From an uncultured Chloroflexota bacterium (GTDB lineage: Bacteria > Chloroflexota > Dehalococcoidia > Dehalococcoidales > RBG-16-60-22): a stretch of 11,210 nucleotides of DNA. The stretch covers positions 1-11,210 of the forward strand of contig CAIWTG010000004.1 of assembly GCA_903915565.1 (NCBI GenBank). The letters are read 5' to 3'. A model generated the notes under the pieces. That model worked only from the letters and a program-made list of their open reading frames with translations. It ran no database searches and was not told the DNA's origin. Numbering within the stretch: position 1 is the first letter of the stretch; every line of letters begins with the position of its first letter. Of the stretch, positions 5,858 through 11,210 are shown in pieces. The translations under genes were made by a program, and so were the position numbers.

Positions 5858-7297
5858 GTGACTGATATCGTTAAACATAATCCCATTAAGTTCGGCACAG
5901 ACGGCTGGCGCGCCGTTATCGCCGAGGATTTTACCTTTGAGAACGTCCGCTATTGCGCCCAGGGCGTCGCCGATTTTCTTATTAGCAATAAGCTGGCTAA
6001 ACGCGGTATCATCATCGGCTATGATACCCGCTTTGCCTCCGAGGATTTTGCCGCTGCCGCCGCCGAGGTAGTTGCGGGCAACGGCATTAAAGTATCTTTG
6101 ACCTCCGCTGCCACTCCCACGCCCGTCATTAGTTACGGCGTCGTTGCCCGGCAGGCCGCCGGCGCTATCGTCATTACCGCCAGCCACAACCCCGGGGAGT
6201 GGAACGGATTTAAGTTTAAAGATGAAAATGGCTGGAGCGCCTCTGATGCCGTCACCTCTAAAATCGTTAGTTTTATTAACAAAGCGTATGCCGCCGGCAA
6301 GGTGAAACGCCTGCCTTTAGCAGAAGCTAAAGCAAAAGGACTGGTCGCCATGACCGACCTTGCCCCGGAGTATTTTGCACAGGTTGCCCGGCTAGTTGAT
6401 ATCAAGGCTTTAAAGCGCGCCAAGCTTAAGGTAATTATTGACCCGCTTTATGGAGCCGGCGTCGGTTATCTTAAGAGAATTCTGGAGGGCGGTTCGTTAA
6501 AGGTCATGGAAATCCACGGCGAACGCAACCCTCTTTTTCCCGGCCTCCACCCGGAGCCGATTCTCCCGCACCTTAACGAGCTGGCAGAAGTTATTAAAAA
6601 GAATAAAGCCAATGTAGGCCTGGCCACCGACGGCGATGCCGACCGCATGGGCGCCGTTGATGAAAAGGGTAATTTTATTACCCAGCTTCAAGTCTTCGCT
6701 TTGCTATGTCTTTATTTTCTTGAAGTCCGCGGCGAGCGCGGCGCTATTATTAAAACGCTCACCACCACCAGTATGGCTGACAAACTCGGCAAGCTTTATA
6801 ATGTGCCGGTGTTCCAGACCGCGGTAGGGTTTAAATACATCGCCCCGTTAATGCAGTCGGAGAATGCCATGATAGGCGGGGAGGAGAGCGGCGGCTACGG
6901 CTTCCGCGGTCATGTATTGGAGCGCGACGGCATTCTGGCTAACCTGTTTTTCCTCGACTTCATCGTAAAGACGGGTAAAAACCCCTCAAAATTGCTGGAT
7001 TATCTATATAGCAAAGTTGGACAGCACCACTATCGACGTGTTGACATAAAGTTCCCCGAAGCCGAACGTAAAGCGATTATCGGGTGCGTTAAGAATAATC
7101 CGCCCAAGACCATTGACGGCGTTAAGGTGGCTAAACTGGATACCACCGACGGCTATAGCTTCGTCCTCGCCGACGAGAGCTGGCTGCTGATACGCTTCTC
7201 CGGCACCGAGCCCCTGCTGCGTATATACTGTGAGACCGATTCACCGGAGCGGGCTATGCGATTTTTAGAAATCGGCAAGAAGATTGCGGGAGTGTAA
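5858..7297 (+). CDS. Phosphoglucomutase/phosphomannomutase family protein
   Basis: Alpha-D-phosphohexomutase, 479 residues, that moves phosphate between C6 and C1 of a hexose; glucose or mannose phosphate is likely. All four active-site loops are present: phosphoserine loop ITASHNP with Ser109, metal loop DGDADR (258-263), sugar-recognition loop GEESGG (341-346) and phosphate-binding loop RFSGTEP (446-452). The N-terminal FGTDGWR (12-18) is the family's usual opening. GEESGG fits PMM/PGM-type specificity better than GlmM. The GTG at 5858 is the only standard start before FGTDGWR, but the best ribosome-binding stretch (AAAGGGG) runs into it. It is followed after 3 nt by a phosphoglucose/phosphomannose isomerase gene, so the two probably act in sequence on the hexose-6-phosphate pool. 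PGM versus PMM cannot be decided from sequence. Confidence 0.93.
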   Translation: MTDIVKHNPIKFGTDGWRAVIAEDFTFENVRYCAQGVADFLISNKLAKRGIIIGYDTRFASEDFAAAAAEVVAGNGIKVSLTSAATPTPVISYGVVARQAAGAIVITASHNPGEWNGFKFKDENGWSASDAVTSKIVSFINKAYAAGKVKRLPLAEAKAKGLVAMTDLAPEYFAQVARLVDIKALKRAKLKVIIDPLYGAGVGYLKRILEGGSLKVMEIHGERNPLFPGLHPEPILPHLNELAEVIKKNKANVGLATDGDADRMGAVDEKGNFITQLQVFALLCLYFLEVRGERGAIIKTLTTTSMADKLGKLYNVPVFQTAVGFKYIAPLMQSENAMIGGEESGGYGFRGHVLERDGILANLFFLDFIVKTGKNPSKLLDYLYSKVGQHHYRRVDIKFPEAERKAIIGCVKNNPPKTIDGVKVAKLDTTDGYSFVLADESWLLIRFSGTEPLLRIYCETDSPERAMRFLEIGKKIAGV

Positions 7298-7300
7298 TAT

Positions 7301-8368
7301 ATGCCTAACACTAATCTGGACGACCTAAAAATATACCAGCAGCTCGACCCCGACACTATGCTGACGCGCATTAAAGAATTCCCGATGACTTGCCGCGAGG
7401 CGTGGAAACAGGTCATGAGCTTTCCGCTCCCGCCCGACTATAAAAACATTAATAAAGTAGTCGTCTTAGGCATGGGCGGCTCGGCTATCGGCGCCGACCT
7501 CGTTAGGACGCTCGTTCAAACGGAGCTACAAATTCCCATCCTCATCCACCGCGACTATGGCCTGCCCGCTTACGTCGACGATAAAACGCTGGTGATTGTC
7601 TCTAGCTATTCCGGCAACACCGAAGAAACCCTCTCCGGCTTTGAACAGGCATTAAAATCGGGCGCGAAGAAACTGGCCATTACCTCCGGCGGCAAGGTGG
7701 AAAAGCTGGCCGCTGCCCACCAGGTCCCGGTCTTTAAAGTAGCATATCAAACCCAGCCCCGCGCCGCCCTCGGCTTTAGCTTTATCCCCACCCTCGGCAT
7801 CCTCCAGAAGCTCGGTTTTATTGCCGATAAATCGGCGGACGTGACGGAGGCGGTTCAGGTTCTAGAAAAACTTTCTGCCCGGCTCGACGAAAAGTCGCCG
7901 CTAAAGTCCAATCCCGCCAAGCAGTTGGCGCAGCGGCTTTATGGCTGCCTGTCGGTGATTTATGGCGCCGGCATCATCGCCGAGGTCGCGCATCGTTGGA
8001 AAACACAGATTAACGAGAACAGCAAGTCCTGGACTTTTTACGACATTTTCCCGGAACTCAACCATAATGCTACCGTCGGCTTCCCGTTGCCCAAAGAGAT
8101 AGCTTCTAAAATCCGTGTTATCTTGTTACGCTCGCCCACCTTTAGCTCGCGCATTAAACTCCGCTACGATGTCACCTGCGAACTCTTAAAGCAAAGCGGC
8201 GTCGCTTATGAGTTTGTGGACGCGGAAGGGAAAAGCCCCCTGGCGCAAATGGTCAGCCTTATTTCTATCGCGGATTACGTCAGCTATTACCTGGCGATTC
8301 TTTATAAGGTAGACCCTACACCGATAAAATATATCAACTATCTCAAAGAACGGCTGGAAAAGGGATAG
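7301..8368 (+). CDS. Bifunctional phosphoglucose/phosphomannose isomerase
   Basis: SIS-fold isomerase of 355 residues that interconverts fructose-6-phosphate with glucose-6-phosphate and mannose-6-phosphate, the type first studied in archaea such as Pyrobaculum and also found in Chloroflexota and Bacteroidota. The first SIS half carries GMGGSAIGAD (57-66) and the sugar-phosphate loop SSYSGNTEET (101-110). The second half has YGAGIIAEVAHRWKTQ (221-236) running into INENSK, whose Glu239 matches the catalytic Glu, and PELNHN, whose His255 matches the catalytic His. The ATG has GGGAG at 7288-7292, 8 nt upstream, and lies only 3 nt after the mutase stop, so the pair is one transcription unit. It ends 6 nt from the stop of the convergent metallopeptidase gene. 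Bifunctionality is inferred from family similarity; a phosphoglucose-only role is possible. Confidence 0.93.
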   Translation: MPNTNLDDLKIYQQLDPDTMLTRIKEFPMTCREAWKQVMSFPLPPDYKNINKVVVLGMGGSAIGADLVRTLVQTELQIPILIHRDYGLPAYVDDKTLVIVSSYSGNTEETLSGFEQALKSGAKKLAITSGGKVEKLAAAHQVPVFKVAYQTQPRAALGFSFIPTLGILQKLGFIADKSADVTEAVQVLEKLSARLDEKSPLKSNPAKQLAQRLYGCLSVIYGAGIIAEVAHRWKTQINENSKSWTFYDIFPELNHNATVGFPLPKEIASKIRVILLRSPTFSSRIKLRYDVTCELLKQSGVAYEFVDAEGKSPLAQMVSLISIADYVSYYLAILYKVDPTPIKYINYLKERLEKG

Positions 8369-8374
8369 GGTAAT

Positions 8375-8944
8375 TCACAATATCCCCACCCCGTATTCGC
8401 TTAACTCTTTGGCTTTAGCCCTCCCATCCCCCACATATTTATCCAGTTCCTGCCAGAACCCCCGACTGTGATTGTGCACCCTGGTATGTACTAATTCATG
8501 AAGAATGACATAGTCGCAAAGCTCTGGCGGCAGCGCCACCAGTTTCAAATTCAGGCTGATGTTGCCCTTGGCCGAACAGCTCCCCCAGCGCGTTCTCTGG
8601 TTCCGGATGCTTACGTTTCTATAAGTAAATCCGTGTTGCTTTGCCAGTTCTGCCAGCCTCGTGATAATTCTTTTACGCGCCGCCGCTTTATTTATTGATT
8701 GAAAGTCTTCGCTAAAACTCTGTTTGCGTTTCTCATATTCCTGCAGCTTAATTGAGTGTTTATTAATCCATGACTTTTTCTTACGGACGAATTTTAGTGC
8801 GTCGTCAAACGACGTCCGGTAGGGGACAGCCACCCGCACCCCTTTTCCCACCCGCACCGATATCACAATGCGCCGTGCCCGACCGCTGCGTTCTAGCAGT
8901 ACCGCGCCAACGCCTTCAACTTGCATGATTCGAGAATCTGGCAT
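8375..8944 (-). CDS. YgjP-type (DUF45) zinc metallopeptidase
   Basis: A 189-residue M48-like metallopeptidase of the YgjP/DUF45 family, probably cytoplasmic since no signal or membrane segment is seen. The zinc motif HELVH (149-153) supplies two His and the catalytic Glu; the following HNHSRGFW (157-164) supplies the likely third ligand, His159. The other family hallmark, RTRWGSCS (117-124), is intact. The N-terminal half has the basic, strand-rich layout usual for the family, with a highly charged helix at about 66-100. Physiological substrates of the family are poorly known. The ATG lies only about 22 nt beyond the T-tract of the rpsI terminator, so it relies either on read-through or on a promoter squeezed into that gap; a TAGAAT at 8951-8956 (minus strand) would place transcription start at or near the ATG. 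Confidence 0.88.
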   Translation of the reverse strand: MPDSRIMQVEGVGAVLLERSGRARRIVISVRVGKGVRVAVPYRTSFDDALKFVRKKKSWINKHSIKLQEYEKRKQSFSEDFQSINKAAARKRIITRLAELAKQHGFTYRNVSIRNQRTRWGSCSAKGNISLNLKLVALPPELCDYVILHELVHTRVHNHSRGFWQELDKYVGDGRAKAKELSEYGVGIL

Positions 8945-8965
8945 CTTCCTATTCTACCTTTTACC

Positions 8966-9014
8966 AATAAAAAAGCGCCAGATTCCTGAAAATATCAGAT
9001 TGAACCTGGCGCTT
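8966..9014 (-). terminator. Intrinsic terminator of the rpoA-rplQ-truA-rplM-rpsI operon
   Basis: On the minus strand a 9-bp perfect stem, AAGCGCCAG (9006-9014) with CTGGCGCTT (8973-8981), runs into a T-tract reading TTTTTTATT. The 24-nt loop can form a smaller inner stem (CTGA with TCAG). It begins about 20 nt after the rpsI stop. Stem plus T-tract is the classic rho-independent form. Confidence 0.88.
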
Positions 9015-9033
9015 ATATTTCTTTAGATAAAAA

Positions 9034-9429
9034 TTAACGCTTGGTGTACTGCGGTGCCTTACGGGCTCGCTTGAGGCCGGGCTTCTTCCGCTCTTTGGCG
9101 CGGGCGTCGCGTGTTAGCATACCATTCTGGCGTAGGATAGGCTTATAGCGTTCGTCGGCGCGGACGAGGGCGCGGGAGATACCATGAGCGATGGCATCGC
9201 TCTGTCCCCTAATTCCGCCGCCCGCCACTTTGACTACCGCATTATACTTGCCGTTGCTCTCGGTAGCCATGAACGGCTGAATAATAACGCGTTGGTGTTC
9301 CAGTGATGGGAAACGCTGCTCCAGCGGCTTGCCGTCGATGATGATAGTGCCGTTGCCGGCCATCAGTTTTACCTGCGCTGTTGCCGTCTTGCGTCGGCCC
9401 GTTCCGTGAAAATAGCTTTGTTTATCCAT
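9034..9429 (-). CDS. rpsI: 30S ribosomal protein S9
   Basis: Small-subunit protein of 131 residues whose C-terminal tail reaches toward the P-site tRNA. Recognised by the N-terminal GTGRRKTATAQV, the central VAGGGIRGQSDAIAHGISRAL (the family signature region), the LTRDARAKERKKPGLKRARK stretch and the invariant-type ending QYTKR. It lies 18 nt after rplM, the usual L13-S9 pair, and is the last gene before a strong terminator. Nothing is odd in length or motifs. Confidence 0.98.
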   Translation of the reverse strand: MDKQSYFHGTGRRKTATAQVKLMAGNGTIIIDGKPLEQRFPSLEHQRVIIQPFMATESNGKYNAVVKVAGGGIRGQSDAIAHGISRALVRADERYKPILRQNGMLTRDARAKERKKPGLKRARKAPQYTKR

Positions 9430-9447
9430 ATCAACCCAATCCCTTTA

Positions 9448-9897
9448 TTATGATTTTGTGGTTTTTTCTTGTTTTGGTTTTTCTGTTTTTGCTTTTGGCA
9501 TATTAGGATATTCCGCTCCGGCGTAAACCTTTAGCTTGCGGTACATCTGGGCGCCGAGCCGCGTATGGGGCAGCATCCCTTTAACCGAGTATTCGATTGC
9601 CCGGGTGGGGAATTTATCCATCATCTTGCCCAGCGTGATGCTCTTTAAACCGCCTGGGTAGTTGGAGTGGCGGTAATATGTCTTCTGCTCGGTTTTCTTG
9701 CCGGTAACGTGTACCTTGGCGGCGTTGATAACCGTGACAAAATCGCCGGTATCGATTGTCGGCGTGTACATCGGCTTGTCTTTGCCCATCAGAATCCGGG
9801 CTATCTGGATAGAGAGCCTGCCCAGGGTCTGGTCGGCGGCGTCAATCACACGTACTTTGCGTTTAATATCTGCCGGTCTGGCGGTGTAAGTTTTCAT
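9448..9897 (-). CDS. rplM: 50S ribosomal protein L13 with lysine-rich C-terminal extension
   Basis: Large-subunit protein, 149 residues. Diagnostic stretches are VIDAADQTLGRLSIQIARIL, the GDFVTVINAAK strand, TYYRHSNYPGGLK and GMLPHTRLGAQMYRKLKVY. The ordinary fold ends around EYPNMPKA (about 129-136); a further run of about 13 mostly Lys, Glu, Thr and Pro residues follows, so the protein is slightly longer than common L13 (about 142-147). The ATG overlaps the truA stop (ATGA), implying translational coupling. rpsI follows after 18 nt. Confidence 0.98.
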   Translation of the reverse strand: MKTYTARPADIKRKVRVIDAADQTLGRLSIQIARILMGKDKPMYTPTIDTGDFVTVINAAKVHVTGKKTEQKTYYRHSNYPGGLKSITLGKMMDKFPTRAIEYSVKGMLPHTRLGAQMYRKLKVYAGAEYPNMPKAKTEKPKQEKTTKS

Positions 9898-10682
9898 CTT
9901 GTTTCTCCCTCGAAGGGACCTGGATAATTAACTTGCACCAGGCATAACCCTTCGGCTGGAGCCGTCATTCCGGCCGGGCCGGGAGTCCTGGATTCAACTA
10001 ATTGTTTAAATTCTGCTGCTGTCATTTTATCCTGTCCCACTTTAACTAAACAACCTATCATATTGCGAACCTGGTGGGGTAAAAATGAGTTCGCCGTAAT
10101 GTCGAACGTTATCATCTCCCCATCCTTAGTAATTTCTGCTTTATATATGTCCCGGACCGTCCGTTTTTCCTTGGCGACGATTTCGCTGCCGACGAAGGAA
10201 GTGAAGTCGTGCCGCCCGATTAATGTCTCGCAGGCTTTTTGCATCGCCGCGGTGTCCAGCTTACCCGCCACCCGCCATGCCGTTCCCTCTTTAAGCGGGG
10301 AGCGCGTCGGGCTGTTGTAGATGCTGTACCGGTATTCCCGACTCAATGCGCGGCGCCTCGCGTCGAAGCTCGCGTCCACCTTATAAGCCCCTTTAACTGC
10401 AATGTCCCCCGGCAGATGGAAGTTCATCCCGTCGATGAACGGCTTTAGGGGGAGCTTTGATTTGGTATCAAAGCACACCACCTGCCCTCGGGCATGGACC
10501 CCGGCGTCCGTCCGGCTGGCTGTTTTAATTCTTATCCTTTCACCGGTTAGTTTTTTTAACGCTTTTTCTAGCTCTCCCTGTATCGTCGGCGCGTTAGCCT
10601 GATATTGGGAGCCGTGGTATTTTGTACCGATATATTCAATAATTAAAATAATCCTGGCGCCAGTTGCCGCATCTGCCACCAT
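9894..10682 (-). CDS. truA: tRNA pseudouridine synthase A
   Basis: Converts uridines 38-40 in the tRNA anticodon arm to pseudouridine. It has 262 residues, a normal length. The catalytic motif RTDAGVHA (57-64) holds the nucleophile Asp59. Supporting landmarks are the N-terminal EYIGTKYHGSQYQ (16-28), DGMNFHLP (84-91), SREYRYSIYN (113-122) and FLPHQVRNMIG in the C-terminal half, where many homologues have FLRHMVRNIVG. The start ATG has GGTGA about 5 nt upstream. The stop codon overlaps the rplM ATG by 4 nt, and rplQ ends 16 nt upstream, so it is embedded in the ribosomal operon, an arrangement seen in several phyla. Confidence 0.97.
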   Translation of the reverse strand: MVADAATGARIILIIEYIGTKYHGSQYQANAPTIQGELEKALKKLTGERIRIKTASRTDAGVHARGQVVCFDTKSKLPLKPFIDGMNFHLPGDIAVKGAYKVDASFDARRRALSREYRYSIYNSPTRSPLKEGTAWRVAGKLDTAAMQKACETLIGRHDFTSFVGSEIVAKEKRTVRDIYKAEITKDGEMITFDITANSFLPHQVRNMIGCLVKVGQDKMTAAEFKQLVESRTPGPAGMTAPAEGLCLVQVNYPGPFEGETR

Positions 10683-10698
10683 TCTTCACCACAAATGA

Positions 10699-11052
10699 CT
10701 ATTTAACCAGCTCCAGTTGCACCATCGGCGCGTTATCGCCCTTTCTTGGTTCAAGTTTGGTAATACGGGTGTAGCCGCCGGTGCGTTCTTGGTAGCGCGG
10801 CGCCAGGTCGGAGAAAAGCTTTTCCGTAACTTTGTTATCGATGATAAACGCCAGCGCCTGGCGGTAAGAAGACAAGCCGCCCTTCTTCCCCAGTGTAATC
10901 ATCTGCTCCGCCATACCGCGTACCTGTTTGGCTTTGGCTTCTGTCGTGACGATTTTCTCGCGCCGCAACAAAGAGGTGACGAGATTTCTATATAGCGCCC
11001 GCCGGTGACCGGAGGAGCGACCTAAACTTTTACCTGCAATATTATGCCTCAT
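10699..11052 (-). CDS. rplQ: 50S ribosomal protein L17
   Basis: Large-subunit protein, 117 residues, full length. Recognised by the opening MRHNIAGKSLGRSSGHRRAL, the helix RNLVTSLLRREKIVTTEAKAK with the family's basic pattern, and the C-terminal GGYTRITKLEPRKGDNAPM. It follows rpoA after 18 nt and has GGAG about 11 nt before the ATG. The order rpoA-rplQ is near universal in bacteria and confirms the partial rpoA upstream. Confidence 0.98.
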   Translation of the reverse strand: MRHNIAGKSLGRSSGHRRALYRNLVTSLLRREKIVTTEAKAKQVRGMAEQMITLGKKGGLSSYRQALAFIIDNKVTEKLFSDLAPRYQERTGGYTRITKLEPRKGDNAPMVQLELVK

Positions 11053-11070
11053 ATATCTGGTTCTCCGTGT

Positions 11071-11210
11071 TTATTCCTTATCTGCTTTTTTCTTTTTACT
11101 CTTGGCTTTCGGTTTTTCTTCCTCTTCTTCCGGTTCTTCGTCCTCTAATTCGCCGATAGGCTCTGCTTTTGGATTTAACGAAAGCCCAATTGAAGAGAGT
11201 TTATCCTCAA
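11071..11210 (-). CDS. rpoA: RNA polymerase alpha subunit, C-terminal tail only (partial)
   Basis: The last 45 codons of a gene that runs off the right edge and stops with TAA at 11071-11073; too short to stand as an open frame by itself. It opens with KLSSIGLSL, matching the end of the alpha C-terminal domain, where a leucine-rich GLSL motif usually closes the protein. Identity is supported by its place directly before rplQ. After GLSL comes an extension of about 34 residues: an acidic block (EDEEPEEEEE) followed by a basic block (KPKAKSKKKKADKE). Such a charge-segregated tail is longer than in common RpoA proteins. Function of the tail is unknown. Confidence 0.88.
   Translation of the reverse strand, partial: EDKLSSIGLSLNPKAEPIGELEDEEPEEEEEKPKAKSKKKKADKE

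Noticed and set aside
9667..9927. Plus-strand open frames opposite rplM
   Set aside because: They are antisense to a certain ribosomal protein gene and show no domain.
1..11210. A novel defence, mobile or CRISPR system
   Set aside because: No repeat-spacer array, integrase, transposase, toxin-antitoxin pair or cluster of unknown genes is present; nearly every gene belongs to a known family.

Overview
The window reads as a piece of a bacterial chromosome with mostly housekeeping content. The best guess for the host is Chloroflexota, probably a Dehalococcoidia-like lineage. This rests on the short-type S-adenosylhomocysteine hydrolase, frequent GTG/TTG starts, and the combination of ahcY-metK-2TM protein-phosphohexomutase-PGI/PMI next to the oppositely oriented rpoA-rplQ-truA-rplM-rpsI cluster. 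I recall a similar grouping from Dehalococcoides-type genomes, but this is memory and was not searched. The ribosomal cluster order alone occurs in several phyla.

Layout. (1) Positions 1-2265, plus strand: a three-gene metal ABC importer of the ZnuABC/TroABC type, made of the C-terminal part of the binding protein (its start lies outside the window), the permease and the ATPase. These genes are packed tightly, with a 15-nt gap and then an 8-nt overlap. Their codon use is visibly different from the rest of the window. (2) Positions 2266-2413: a spacer with a 25-codon hydrophobic in-frame continuation of the ATPase and a clear TATAAT -10 element. (3) Positions 2414-8368, plus strand: a gamma-glutamylcyclotransferase-fold protein, ahcY, metK, a small 2TM-domain membrane protein, a phosphoglucomutase/phosphomannomutase and a bifunctional phosphoglucose/phosphomannose isomerase. 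Two short palindromic intergenic elements flank metK. (4) Positions 8375-8944, minus strand: a YgjP-type (DUF45) zinc metallopeptidase, convergent with the isomerase with only 6 nt between the stop codons. (5) Positions 8966-11210, minus strand: rpoA (C-terminal tail only), rplQ, truA, rplM and rpsI, closed by a strong intrinsic terminator.

How the genes work together. MetK makes S-adenosylmethionine, and AhcY removes the S-adenosylhomocysteine left after methyl transfer, so the pair forms two steps of the activated-methyl cycle. The phosphohexomutase and the isomerase interconvert fructose-6-P, glucose-6-P/mannose-6-P and the matching 1-phosphates, feeding sugar-nucleotide synthesis. The minus-strand cluster is transcription and translation machinery plus a tRNA pseudouridine synthase. 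No intergenic stretch exceeds 300 bases.

I do not see an undescribed multi-gene system here. The points most worth a second look are a His in place of the usual fourth metal ligand Asp in the importer's binding protein, an Asp in place of the catalytic Glu in the cyclotransferase-like protein, charge-blocked or lysine-rich C-terminal tails on RpoA and L13, the palindromic intergenic elements, and unusual start or leader arrangements for the phosphohexomutase and the metallopeptidase.
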